From Halocynthiibacter sp. SDUM655004 (GTDB lineage: Bacteria > Pseudomonadota > Alphaproteobacteria > Rhodobacterales > Rhodobacteraceae): a stretch of 64,000 bases of DNA. The translations under genes were made by a program, and so were the position numbers. Shown one piece after another: positions 56,531 to 64,000 of the stretch. The notes under the pieces were generated by a model. It did no database searches and was not told where the DNA came from. It saw only the letters and a program-made list of their open reading frames with translations. Where the stretch lies: positions 1 through 64,000 of the forward strand of contig NZ_JAPDUG010000002.1 of the NCBI RefSeq assembly GCF_026015885.1, in the 5' to 3' direction. How positions within the stretch are numbered: position 1 is the first letter of the stretch; every line of letters starts with the position of its first letter.

Positions 56531-57832
56531 ATGAAGCTAACAATGATCGGCACGGGCTATGTTGGGCTTGTGTCTGGGGTATGTTTTTCGGATTTCGGTC
56601 ACGATGTTGTTTGCGTCGACAAGATGCCAGCTAAGATCGATGCGCTCAAAGCCGGTGAGGTTCCTATCTTTGAACCGGGCCTTGAAGAAATTATGGCGCG
56701 CAGCGTAGCCAATGGCCGCCTGTCCTTTACGCTCGATTTGCCGGAAGCGGTTGCTGAAGCAGATGCAGTCTTCATCGCTGTTGGCACCCCGACCCGCCGC
56801 GGGGACGGCCATGCCGACTTAACCTATGTTTTTGATGCGGCCCGAGAGATCGCGCGGTCGCTCAAGGGCTATACTGTCATCGTCACGAAATCGACTGTTC
56901 CGCTCGGCACAAACCGCAAGGTCGAAGAGATCATTCGCGAAGAAAACCCAACCGCAGAGTTTGACGTTTCATCTAACCCTGAGTTCCTGCGAGAAGGTGC
57001 TGCGATCGAGGATTTCATGCGACCTGACCGTGTGGTTGTTGGAGTTGAAAGCGAACGTGCACAAGACGTGATGGCTCGGATCTATCGCCCGCTTGCGCTT
57101 CGTGAAGCGCCGATCGTCTATACCGATCTTGAGAGCGCCGAGATGATCAAATATGCGGCCAACGCATTTCTTGCCACCAAGATCACCTTTATCAACGAGA
57201 TCGCCGATCTTTGCGAAAAGGTCGGAGCCGACATCAAATCTGTGTCTAAAGGCATGGGCATGGACAACCGCATCGGCAACAAATTCCTTCACGCCGGACC
57301 TGGCTATGGCGGCTCATGCTTCCCAAAAGACACCAAGGCGCTCGCACGCATCGGCCAAGAACACGCCAGCCCGATCAAGATTGTCGAGCAGGTCATCGAC
57401 ATCAATGACGAGCGAAAACGCAAGATGACCGACAAGATCCTCTATCTCTGCGACGACAAAGTCGCGGGCAAGAAGATCGTCGTGCTCGGCGTTACGTTCA
57501 AACCGAACACCGACGACATGCGAGACAGCCCATCGTTGACGATCGTTCCTGCGCTTGTGGGTGCTGGGGCCAAGGTTCATGTGGTCGATCCACAAGGCCG
57601 CAAAGAGGGCGAAGAGCTTTTGCCTTCTGTTGTATGGGAAGCTGATCCATACGAGGCGGCCAAGGATGCAGACGCAATCGTTGTTCTTACGGAATGGAAC
57701 GAATTCCGCGGATTGGACCTCGCGCGTTTGGCTGGCGAGATGCAGGATGCAAAAATGGCTGACTTCCGTAATATCTATGACCCGGACGAAGCAAAAACCG
57801 CTGGGTTCACCTATACTTCTATCGGGCGCTAA
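56531..57832 (+). CDS. ugd: UDP-glucose 6-dehydrogenase
   Basis: A 433-residue NAD-dependent enzyme that oxidises UDP-glucose to UDP-glucuronate. The dinucleotide motif GTGYVGL lies at residues 7-13 and the catalytic cysteine is Cys263 in GYGGSCFPKDT. The C-terminal UDP-binding domain reads VTFKPNTDDMRDSPS. It supplies uronic acid for the polysaccharide. It is a single gene between hairpins, 137 bases after the dehydratase. Confidence 0.96.
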   Translation: MKLTMIGTGYVGLVSGVCFSDFGHDVVCVDKMPAKIDALKAGEVPIFEPGLEEIMARSVANGRLSFTLDLPEAVAEADAVFIAVGTPTRRGDGHADLTYVFDAAREIARSLKGYTVIVTKSTVPLGTNRKVEEIIREENPTAEFDVSSNPEFLREGAAIEDFMRPDRVVVGVESERAQDVMARIYRPLALREAPIVYTDLESAEMIKYAANAFLATKITFINEIADLCEKVGADIKSVSKGMGMDNRIGNKFLHAGPGYGGSCFPKDTKALARIGQEHASPIKIVEQVIDINDERKRKMTDKILYLCDDKVAGKKIVVLGVTFKPNTDDMRDSPSLTIVPALVGAGAKVHVVDPQGRKEGEELLPSVVWEADPYEAAKDADAIVVLTEWNEFRGLDLARLAGEMQDAKMADFRNIYDPDEAKTAGFTYTSIGR

Positions 57833-57858
57833 AAGCCCGTTCGGGAGGAAGGGTCTTG

Positions 57859-57879
57859 CGCGCCTTGATTGAAGGCGCG
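57859..57879 (+). terminator. Terminator of ugd
   Basis: A perfect eight-base-pair stem CGCGCCTT / AAGGCGCG with a GATTG loop lies 27 bases after the ugd stop, followed by AGGCCGTTTTG. Confidence 0.7.
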
Positions 57880-57919
57880 AGGCCGTTTTGACACCCAAGC
57901 ATCCACCAGCCAAAAAAAT

Positions 57920-57939
57920 AGGGCGCCTGAAAGCGCCCT
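57920..57939 (-). terminator. Terminator of the 91-residue hypothetical gene
   Basis: A seven-base-pair stem AGGGCGC / GCGCCCT with a CTGAAA loop. On the minus strand it is followed by ATTTTTTTG, a strong U tract. Confidence 0.85.
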
Positions 57940-57983
57940 TCCCCACTTCTATGATTTGGGGCTCTTTTGGAGCCGCGGCCAGC

Positions 57984-58259
57984 TTAGGCGTCTATTCCGT
58001 GCTGCAGTTCGTAATCTACGAGACGCAGGCAGAGCTCATCGGCCCAAGCTGATTTCATTCCGTTGAAATCGCTCATCTCGATAGACTTACAGATATCCTG
58101 ATATTTCTCGATCGCGCTTTGGTAATCGTCGGGTGTTTCCACGACCGGCATCGCCGGCATGCGTGTTCTCGCTTTGAAGTAAGTTACATTGTCACGAACT
58201 TCATCGGTTTGCGGACGTTCCGCTACTGCACTCCGAAATTTGTTTAGCCCGATTACCAT
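57984..58259 (-). CDS. Hypothetical protein
   Basis: A 91-residue soluble protein (MVIGLNKFRSAVAERPQTDE...) without recognised motifs. ATG at 58259 is chosen because GAGG lies seven bases upstream. A terminator follows directly, so it looks like a single-gene unit with its own control. It is flanked by ugd and an exopolysaccharide export gene, but a link to that pathway is not shown. It appears to be mainly helical. Confidence 0.65.
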   Translation of the reverse strand: MVIGLNKFRSAVAERPQTDEVRDNVTYFKARTRMPAMPVVETPDDYQSAIEKYQDICKSIEMSDFNGMKSAWADELCLRLVDYELQHGIDA

Positions 58260-58656
58260 CTGGTTACCTCTTTGCCCTAACGAGTGGTACTTTGTCCCCA
58301 ATACCTTGTCACATTAATATTACATGACATCAGATACCGTCAAATTGACTAAGCAGAATTGCGCTCACCCAATGTTGTTGCGAAGTATTAATAATTGATT
58401 AGCAAAAGAGATTTTCGCTTATCAAACCAAGACCACGCTCAACTCAAAGTAGTATTCACTCCACCATAGTTTACCCAAAAGCAGAAAATAAAGTCCTTTT
58501 TCTGCTGTTCTAAATCACTCTGAACAGAAATCTGGGCGCAAATAGGGCAAAATCGAGAAAACGGTTATGAAACCACAATTTTCTCTCAGCAGCACCGACG
58601 CCTGCACGACATTTTCTCGCGCAGAGCATTAAGGACGTAATGGCCTAAAGATGGAT
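58260..58656. other. AT-rich intergenic region
   Basis: A 397-base gap between the hypothetical gene and the export gene, both on the minus strand. It is clearly AT-rich, with stretches such as ATTAATAATTGATTAG near 58388. A six-base inverted repeat CTGTTC/GAACAG lies near 58504-58526. No ORF, RNA gene or firm terminator was found. Confidence 0.5.
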
Positions 58657-59922
58657 TTATTGAGTCGGATTGCTCTCTTCTGGCGACTGCGGCACACGGA
58701 TAATCACCGTATCGCCAGGCCGAAGCAATGTCGTTTCGCTGGCAATTTCAGGTGCATCGCCCCCTCTGCCGTGAGACACCACCGATATAACAAGCGGCTC
58801 GTTCGGGTCGATCTTTGAGCTTTCTGCATCTGTTATCAAAGCACTTGTATAAAGATCCGTTTGAAGGTCGATCCCAAGCGTCATGGATGTCAGGCGTCTG
58901 CGAGCCTCGTCAAGTTGTTCGAGCAATGACGCGCGGTTTTGCTTTTTGATATCGATGATATCTCGCTGCGCTTCATTCAGAGATTGCTCCGCACGCAGCT
59001 TTTCGACGGTCAATTCCACGTCCCGAATTTGCAAATTGGTCAATGTGCGCGTGAGCGTCGTAACATCATTGGCGCGAATATTACCCTTAGCGAGCAACTC
59101 TTGCTTATTGGCCAAATCTTCTTCGGTGCGTTCGATTTCGGCACTGTTCAACGCAAGCTGTGTTTCGAGTTTCTCAATCACATTCGTGAGCAACCCAACC
59201 AACTCATCAACGGACTCGATCCTTTCGGAGAGCGCCTCCATGTTGTTTTCAAAGATGCTTTCTTCGATGTTGATTATCCCGCTATCGAGCAACTGACGGC
59301 GGATTTCATCAGGCGTTTCAAATTTCTCGGCATTGTTAATCTCTGCTTCGATGCGCGCTATTTTTAAAAGGAGTTGCTGTTGGTTTTGCACCAGCAAGCG
59401 CCGCTGCCCATAGGCTCTAAGGATGTCACGCTCCAACTCGCGCCCCGAAGACCCGGAACGTCCAACGCCACCGGCCATAGCCATCGCCTGCCGAACAGAC
59501 ATGCCGGGGCGAAATTCATATTGGCCCGGGCGATAGACATCGCCGGTTACGAAAATCGGGTTGTAGGAGGCAATTTCAATCGCAACCGCAGGGCGGTTCG
59601 GCAAGCCGATCGCCACTTCCAATTCGCGGGCAATGGTCTCGGAAATCACATCCAAAGGCAAACCACCAACCTCAACAGAACCAACGTAGGGATAGGATAT
59701 CCGCCCATCAGGACCAACCGTGTATTCCCCGCTCAGCCCTTGCCATTCTTCGTAATTGTTATTGGTAAAATCCCAGTTCCCAACCCGAATGCGCAAAACA
59801 TCCTGTACGTTGATTGGATAGGCCCCGTTGTTTTGCGCCAAAAGCGGCGCGCCCGAAGTTGCGAGCGCCAGAACAACGGCGAGACTTCGAAGGGCGGTTC
59901 GGCCAATGCGGACTAAGGACAT
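58657..59922 (-). CDS. ExoF-like polysaccharide export protein
   Basis: A 421-residue periplasmic or outer-membrane protein with a signal peptide (about residues 1-29, ending PLLAQ). A Poly_export domain (NVQDVLRIRVGNWDF to YPYVGSVEVGG) and an SLBB-like domain (VTGDVYRPGQYEFRPGMSV) are followed by a long coiled coil from about 190 to 360. This layout and length match ExoF of rhizobial succinoglycan synthesis. ATG at 59922 is chosen; GTG and TTG codons lie just upstream. It is transcribed away from the beta-helix gene. Confidence 0.88.
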   Translation of the reverse strand: MSLVRIGRTALRSLAVVLALATSGAPLLAQNNGAYPINVQDVLRIRVGNWDFTNNNYEEWQGLSGEYTVGPDGRISYPYVGSVEVGGLPLDVISETIARELEVAIGLPNRPAVAIEIASYNPIFVTGDVYRPGQYEFRPGMSVRQAMAMAGGVGRSGSSGRELERDILRAYGQRRLLVQNQQQLLLKIARIEAEINNAEKFETPDEIRRQLLDSGIINIEESIFENNMEALSERIESVDELVGLLTNVIEKLETQLALNSAEIERTEEDLANKQELLAKGNIRANDVTTLTRTLTNLQIRDVELTVEKLRAEQSLNEAQRDIIDIKKQNRASLLEQLDEARRRLTSMTLGIDLQTDLYTSALITDAESSKIDPNEPLVISVVSHGRGGDAPEIASETTLLRPGDTVIIRVPQSPEESNPTQ

Positions 59923-60011
59923 CACTTGCAACTCTTTCTAATGGCGTTACTCTGGGAGCATATTGCTGTTTGTTTAATAAAAATAAGTCAAAACGCCATT
60001 AAGGTATACAC

Positions 60012-61436
60012 ATGAAACGCCTTGAAAAGAAACGTTTTCGAAACCTTTGGCGGGTTTTCTTGACGTTTATTGTCGCTTCTACGTCCGCTGTTTCACTGCA
60101 CGCAGAACAATCCGCCTTTCCCGGCGCGATAGGTTACGGCAAGGATACAACCGGCTGGCGCGGCGGACAAATTATTGCCGTTACCAACCTTCAGGATCGG
60201 GGCAAAGGCTCACTACGTGAATGTGCAGAAGATCTGCGCATGCCGCGCATCTGTGTGTTTCAAGTTAGTGGCACAATTTCGCTGGATACACCTATTCGTT
60301 TGCGTTCGAACCTCTATGTCGCTGGTCAAACGGCTCCTGGTCAGGGCATCCAGATAAAGCTCCGCGGCGGAGACCACACGCCAATCATAATCAAGAACTC
60401 AGGTCATGTTCTGGTGCGATATCTCAAAATTCGCCCCGGCGCAGGAACGCGTGAGAGCGCGAATATTGACGCGGTTACGGTCGAGAGCAGCAGCAACGTC
60501 TATCTCGATGCTTTGTCGATGCAATTTGCCTCGGACGAAACGTTCAACATTCATACGAATGATAATCCGACACATAAGATCACCCTTGCGCGTTCGATCC
60601 TCTCTCATTCGCTGGACCGCTCAGTGCACCCAAAGGGGCGGCATTCTAAGGGCGCGCTGATTTGCTCAAATGAAGGATCACTGGAGCAGCCAACGCCCTG
60701 TGGCGCGATAACTTTGGCTGGCAATCTTTTTGCCCATAATCGCGACCGAAACCCCGATGTCAAAGGTACAGAGATCGGCCCCATCGAGATTGTGAATAAC
60801 ATTTTCTACAACGCGATCAGCCAGTTCGGCGAGTTTTATGACCTAATGGGCGACGTTACGATCAACTATGTGGGAAATATCGTAAAAACCGGTCCAAGCT
60901 CAAATCGACGCCAGCCGCTCCCCGCTGTAGAGGCGTTTGATTGGGATGAGCAGCGCGGCATGAAAATCTATGAGACCGATAACATAAATTATGAGCGGAA
61001 AGGGTGTGGCAACAAGGCAGGTCGCGCCATTTTGGACGAGGAAGCCGAAAAACACCGAATAGACACGCCAAGTTCACCGCTCACCTTCCCCCCTCTCCCC
61101 GCGGCCGAAGTTGAAGAAGCCGTACTTGCCAATGTCGGCGCCGCGCGGGCAGCTTGGGGCGGACCAGATAGCCTTGATCAGCGCGCCATTGATGACTTCA
61201 TCGCCTGCAAAGGAAAGATTATCGATGCGCCGGAAGACGTTGACGGCTGGCCAGACCTACCAGAGGAAAAAACTGCGCTCGTCGATACAGACGAGGACGG
61301 TTTGCCCGATGATTGGGAAGCAGAGAAAGATGGCCTCGACCCGAAGACCCCGAACCAAACGTGGGAGGACCGCGACGGCGACGGGTGGTCAAACATTGAG
61401 GAGTACCTGTCGTTTCTTGCCGAAGACCGCATCTAG
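60012..61436 (+). CDS. Secreted pectate-lyase-like beta-helix protein
   Basis: A 474-residue secreted protein with a signal peptide (about residues 1-31, ending LHA). The core is a right-handed beta-helix resembling pectate lyase family 1 (AFPGAIGYGKDTTGWRGG; RSNLYVAGQTAPGQGIQI). The C-terminus has two calcium-binding-type repeats, DTDEDGLPDDWE and DRDGDGWSNIEEYL, like thrombospondin type 3 or dockerin-like motifs. In this locus it probably trims or releases the uronic-acid-containing polysaccharide. Catalytic residues could not be assigned with confidence. Confidence 0.82.
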   Translation: MKRLEKKRFRNLWRVFLTFIVASTSAVSLHAEQSAFPGAIGYGKDTTGWRGGQIIAVTNLQDRGKGSLRECAEDLRMPRICVFQVSGTISLDTPIRLRSNLYVAGQTAPGQGIQIKLRGGDHTPIIIKNSGHVLVRYLKIRPGAGTRESANIDAVTVESSSNVYLDALSMQFASDETFNIHTNDNPTHKITLARSILSHSLDRSVHPKGRHSKGALICSNEGSLEQPTPCGAITLAGNLFAHNRDRNPDVKGTEIGPIEIVNNIFYNAISQFGEFYDLMGDVTINYVGNIVKTGPSSNRRQPLPAVEAFDWDEQRGMKIYETDNINYERKGCGNKAGRAILDEEAEKHRIDTPSSPLTFPPLPAAEVEEAVLANVGAARAAWGGPDSLDQRAIDDFIACKGKIIDAPEDVDGWPDLPEEKTALVDTDEDGLPDDWEAEKDGLDPKTPNQTWEDRDGDGWSNIEEYLSFLAEDRI

Positions 61437-61511
61437 CTGCGCGAATTTCTCGCATTTTCACCATTTAAGCGCCCTATTTCCAACCTATCACACCCATGCA
61501 ACACGAATTTC

Positions 61512-62198
61512 TTGACGAAGCTGGTTCATCCTCGCTTTAACCCAAGTCATAACCTGCGAAAGCGCCAATTGATGCCCCGTATTGTCGAACTTCTGATTGT
61601 TTTCACAGCGCTGCTGTTTCTGATCATCCCTATTGCCGTAACCGGCGCTGCGCTTTATTTGGCGCTCGGCTCTCCGGTTTTTTTCAGACAAACGCGCGTG
61701 GGCAAAGACCTCCGTGTATTTGATATTCTGAAATACCGCACAATGACCAATGACGTTGACGAAAACGGCAACCTGCTGCCGGACGAGATGCGCCAAACAC
61801 GGTTTAGCAAATTCATTCGCCGCGTGCGGCTTGACGAACTCCCCCAAATTCTTGCGATCGCTAAAGGAGACATGGCACTCGTCGGCCCACGCCCTCTTTT
61901 GCCGCAAACGATCGAGTCCTTCGGCGAGCTGGGCAAAGAGCGCTGCAAGGTGCGCCCCGGCCTGACGGGCTGGTCACAAGTCAATGGCAACGTCAATCTA
62001 ACCAACGCGCAGAAGCTCAAGCTTGACCTCTGGTATGTTTATCACAGGTCACTTCTGCTGGATTTTAAGATTATCGTCGCAACAATTGGCGTGGTAATCT
62101 TCGGAGAAAATGTAAACGACGACAGGATCAACACTGCGGAGAGCTGGCTTCGCGAAGTTGGCCTTGCCGAACAATTTGAAAATAAAGAGTTTGTTTAA
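61512..62198 (+). CDS. Undecaprenyl-phosphate sugar transferase
   Basis: A 228-residue monotopic sugar-phosphate transferase that starts repeat-unit synthesis on the lipid carrier. One N-terminal membrane helix (about residues 25-50) precedes the catalytic domain with KYRTM, RLDELPQ, VGPRPLLP and RPGLTGWSQVNG. The small size and one helix match the PglC-like class rather than the larger WcaJ class. ATG at 61512 is used; an in-frame ATG at 61572 (MPRIVELL) is a plausible alternative. It lies just ahead of the deacetylase gene. Confidence 0.92.
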   Translation: MTKLVHPRFNPSHNLRKRQLMPRIVELLIVFTALLFLIIPIAVTGAALYLALGSPVFFRQTRVGKDLRVFDILKYRTMTNDVDENGNLLPDEMRQTRFSKFIRRVRLDELPQILAIAKGDMALVGPRPLLPQTIESFGELGKERCKVRPGLTGWSQVNGNVNLTNAQKLKLDLWYVYHRSLLLDFKIIVATIGVVIFGENVNDDRINTAESWLREVGLAEQFENKEFV

Positions 62199-62201
62199 GA
62201 T

Positions 62202-62897
62202 ATGAGTTTAGATATTTTTGCGTCTTCCACCGGCCCTGTTTTGGTCATTGCGCCACATCCTGACGATGAAATTCTCGGAGCTGGCGGCACAATTGCGAAG
62301 CTTTGCAAAGAAGGGCGCGAGGTTCATGTTTGTGTGGTAACTTCCGGTCGTCCGCCACTTTTTTCGCCCGAGCAAACACAGCGCGTGCGCGAGGAGACGA
62401 CCGCGGCGCATAAAGGCCTCGGCGTAAAGCAAACGCACTGGCTTGGCCTACCTGCAGCGGAGTTGACAGAAGTTCCGACGCGGGAGTTGAATGGCACGCT
62501 CGGTAAACTCGTTGCGGAACTCGCCCCCTCTGCGCTTCTTATCCCACATGTGGGAGACATCCATATCGACCACCAGCTTGTTCATCTGGCTGCGATGGTC
62601 TCTGCCCGCCCGCATCAAGAAGCCTTTCCTCCTATGATACTCGCGTATGAAACGCTGTCTGAAACCAACTGGAACACGCCAGGGGCAACGGCACCATTCA
62701 TTCCGAATGTCTTTGTCGATATTACCGACACGCTAGAAGACAAACTGACCGCTTTCGCCATGTTCGGAAGCCAAGACCGAGGCGCGCCGCATGAACGGTC
62801 TGTGCCAAGTCTTCGCGCGCTCGCGACGCTGCGCGGCGCAACGGTGCATCGCCACGCCGCAGAAGCTTTCATCCTGATCCGTCACGTTGGAGGCTAA
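62202..62897 (+). CDS. PIG-L family deacetylase
   Basis: A 231-residue zinc-dependent N-deacetylase of the LmbE/PIG-L family. The metal-binding motif APHPDDEILGAGG is at about residues 18-30, and the second site is HVGDIHIDHQLVH. It starts three bases after the sugar transferase stop. It probably removes an acetyl group from an amino sugar during polysaccharide synthesis. The specific substrate is not visible. Confidence 0.92.
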   Translation: MSLDIFASSTGPVLVIAPHPDDEILGAGGTIAKLCKEGREVHVCVVTSGRPPLFSPEQTQRVREETTAAHKGLGVKQTHWLGLPAAELTEVPTRELNGTLGKLVAELAPSALLIPHVGDIHIDHQLVHLAAMVSARPHQEAFPPMILAYETLSETNWNTPGATAPFIPNVFVDITDTLEDKLTAFAMFGSQDRGAPHERSVPSLRALATLRGATVHRHAAEAFILIRHVGG

Positions 62898-62898
62898 C

Positions 62899-64000
62899 AT
62901 GCAGAAATGGCCTCATTTTTCCCAAGACGAAATCGACGCAGTGACCGAGGTGCTGGCCTCCGGCAAGGTTAACGCTTGGACCGGTCCTTATGTGAAGGAT
63001 TTCGAAAACGCCTTTGCCGCACATTTCGGCGTGAATCACGCGATAGCCGCGATGAACGGATCGGTGACGCTCAACCTCGCGTTGCGTACACTCGGCATCC
63101 AGCCCGGTGACGAAGTGATCGTGACACCGCGCAGTTTCGTGGCTTCGGCCTCCTGCCTCCTGCTTTTTGGTGCTATACCTGTATTTGCCGACGTGGATCC
63201 CGACAGTCAAAACATCACCCCCGAAACCGTCGCGCCGCTTATAACCGACAAAACCAAGGGCATCATCCCTGTTCACCTCGCGGGCTGGCCTTGCGATATG
63301 GCTAGCTTCATGGAGCTGGCCAATGAGCACAACCTTTGGGTGATCGAGGACTGCGCGCAAGCGCACGGCGCTCGGATCGGTGATTCTCATGTGGGCAGCT
63401 TTGGCGATTTCGGCTCGTTTTCCTTCTGTCAGGACAAGATCATGACAACGGGCGGCGAAGGCGGGATGCTTGTCTGTCAGGATGAAGAACTCTGGAAATC
63501 GGCGTGGAGCTACAAAGATCACGGCAAGAATTACGATACCGTATTCAATACCAACCATCCGCCGGGATTCCGCTGGCTACACGAAAACCTCGGCACCAAC
63601 TACCGGATGCCCGGCATTGCGGCGGCCATTGGTTCCGCACAATTGAAGAAGCTCGATGATTGGGTCGCGCATCGGACCAAAATTTCCATGATCCTTGCCG
63701 ATGCCACACAAAACCTCGACGTCCTTCGAACACCTCTGCCGACCGAAACCATGACGCACGCGTTCTACCGCTTCTATGCATTCGTGCGCCCTGAAGCGCT
63801 GGCAACAGGTTGGTCGCGTGACAGGATCATCAAAGAAGTATCTGACAAAGGCTTCCCGATATTTTCCGGCAGCTGCTCTGAAATCTATCGCGAAAAAATG
63901 TTCCGCGACCGAGGTTTCGCACCAAAAGAGCCGCTCCCTGTGGCGCGCGAACTTGGCGAAACGAGCCTTGCGTTCCTCGTCGATCCGACTGTTACCGAAG
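62899..64000 (+). CDS. DegT/DnrJ/EryC1/StrS aminotransferase (cut by window end)
   Basis: An open frame of 367 codons continues past the window. The PLP-dependent sugar aminotransferase fold is clear: GVNHAIAAMNGSVTLNLAL, GDEVIVTPRSFVASA, IEDCAQAHGA with the PLP-contact aspartate, and the lysine region FCQDKIMTTGGEGG. The ATG is one base after the deacetylase stop. It probably aminates the 4-keto sugar made by the dehydratase at 54522, giving a bacillosamine-like residue; the acetyltransferase needed would lie beyond the window. Confidence 0.92.
   Translation, partial: MQKWPHFSQDEIDAVTEVLASGKVNAWTGPYVKDFENAFAAHFGVNHAIAAMNGSVTLNLALRTLGIQPGDEVIVTPRSFVASASCLLLFGAIPVFADVDPDSQNITPETVAPLITDKTKGIIPVHLAGWPCDMASFMELANEHNLWVIEDCAQAHGARIGDSHVGSFGDFGSFSFCQDKIMTTGGEGGMLVCQDEELWKSAWSYKDHGKNYDTVFNTNHPPGFRWLHENLGTNYRMPGIAAAIGSAQLKKLDDWVAHRTKISMILADATQNLDVLRTPLPTETMTHAFYRFYAFVRPEALATGWSRDRIIKEVSDKGFPIFSGSCSEIYREKMFRDRGFAPKEPLPVARELGETSLAFLVDPTVTE

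Overview
The window reads as chromosomal DNA of a marine alphaproteobacterium of the Rhodobacteraceae (Roseobacter group). The reasons are an iscR-led suf operon with a single-cysteine IscR, Irr-type iron boxes of the form TTAGAA-N3-TTCTAA, a GTTC-N7-GTTC alphaproteobacterial SOS box ahead of recA, a CckA-type hybrid kinase, an aglEFGAK alpha-glucoside locus and a DctBD-linked TRAP transporter. No phage, IS element, plasmid gene or CRISPR array was seen.

Layout. 1-8.3 kb (minus strand): tRNA-Arg(CCG) and a nine-gene Fe-S assembly operon (iscR, cysteine desulfurase, sufB, small membrane gene, sufC, sufD, two YIP1-like membrane genes, sufS). 8.4-25 kb: housekeeping genes (alpha/beta hydrolase, HD phosphohydrolase, VIT-type iron exporter, icd, typA, alaS, recA, cckA, RsmB-like methyltransferase, guaB, HpcH/HpaI aldolase). 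25-31.7 kb: dctB-dctD followed by a TRAP C4-dicarboxylate-type transporter (dctPQM). 31.7-40.3 kb: alpha-glucoside uptake and hydrolysis operon aglEFGAK on the minus strand, divergent from a LacI regulator and glucokinase. 40.4-46.1 kb: a chemotaxis cluster (STAS, cheY, cheA, cheW, cheR, cheY, a hypothetical gene, and convergent cheD) with no cheB. 46.2-52.2 kb: a GntR/FCD repressor divergent from a tightly overlapping glycerate kinase-larA-larC-larE-larB operon, which makes a nickel-pincer-cofactor alpha-hydroxyacid racemase. 52.2-52.9 kb: intergenic stretch with a promoter, a 51-codon Cys-rich ORF and a strong terminator hairpin. 52.9-64 kb: exopolysaccharide locus (glycosyltransferase, CapD/WbpM-like dehydratase, UDP-glucose dehydrogenase, ExoF-like export protein, pectate-lyase-like beta-helix protein, sugar transferase, PIG-L deacetylase, DegT aminotransferase cut by the window end).

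How the parts fit. Two Irr boxes, one over the suf promoter and one in front of the VIT gene, tie Fe-S assembly and iron handling to one iron/heme signal. The agl genes import alpha-glucosides, hydrolyse them in the cytoplasm and feed glucose to Glk; two AAGCGCTTTG operator copies flank the divergent promoters. The most unusual block is the lar operon. It encodes cofactor synthesis (LarB, LarC, LarE) plus a LarA homologue that keeps the pincer-lysine and nickel-histidine residues, fused by overlap to a D-glycerate kinase. This suggests a nickel-dependent racemase that converts an L-hydroxyacid, perhaps L-glycerate, into the kinase substrate. A second point of note is a DctD-type regulator whose AAA+ domain has lost the GAFTGA loop needed to contact sigma-54. 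All functions are inferred from reading the sequence and from family knowledge; no database search was run.
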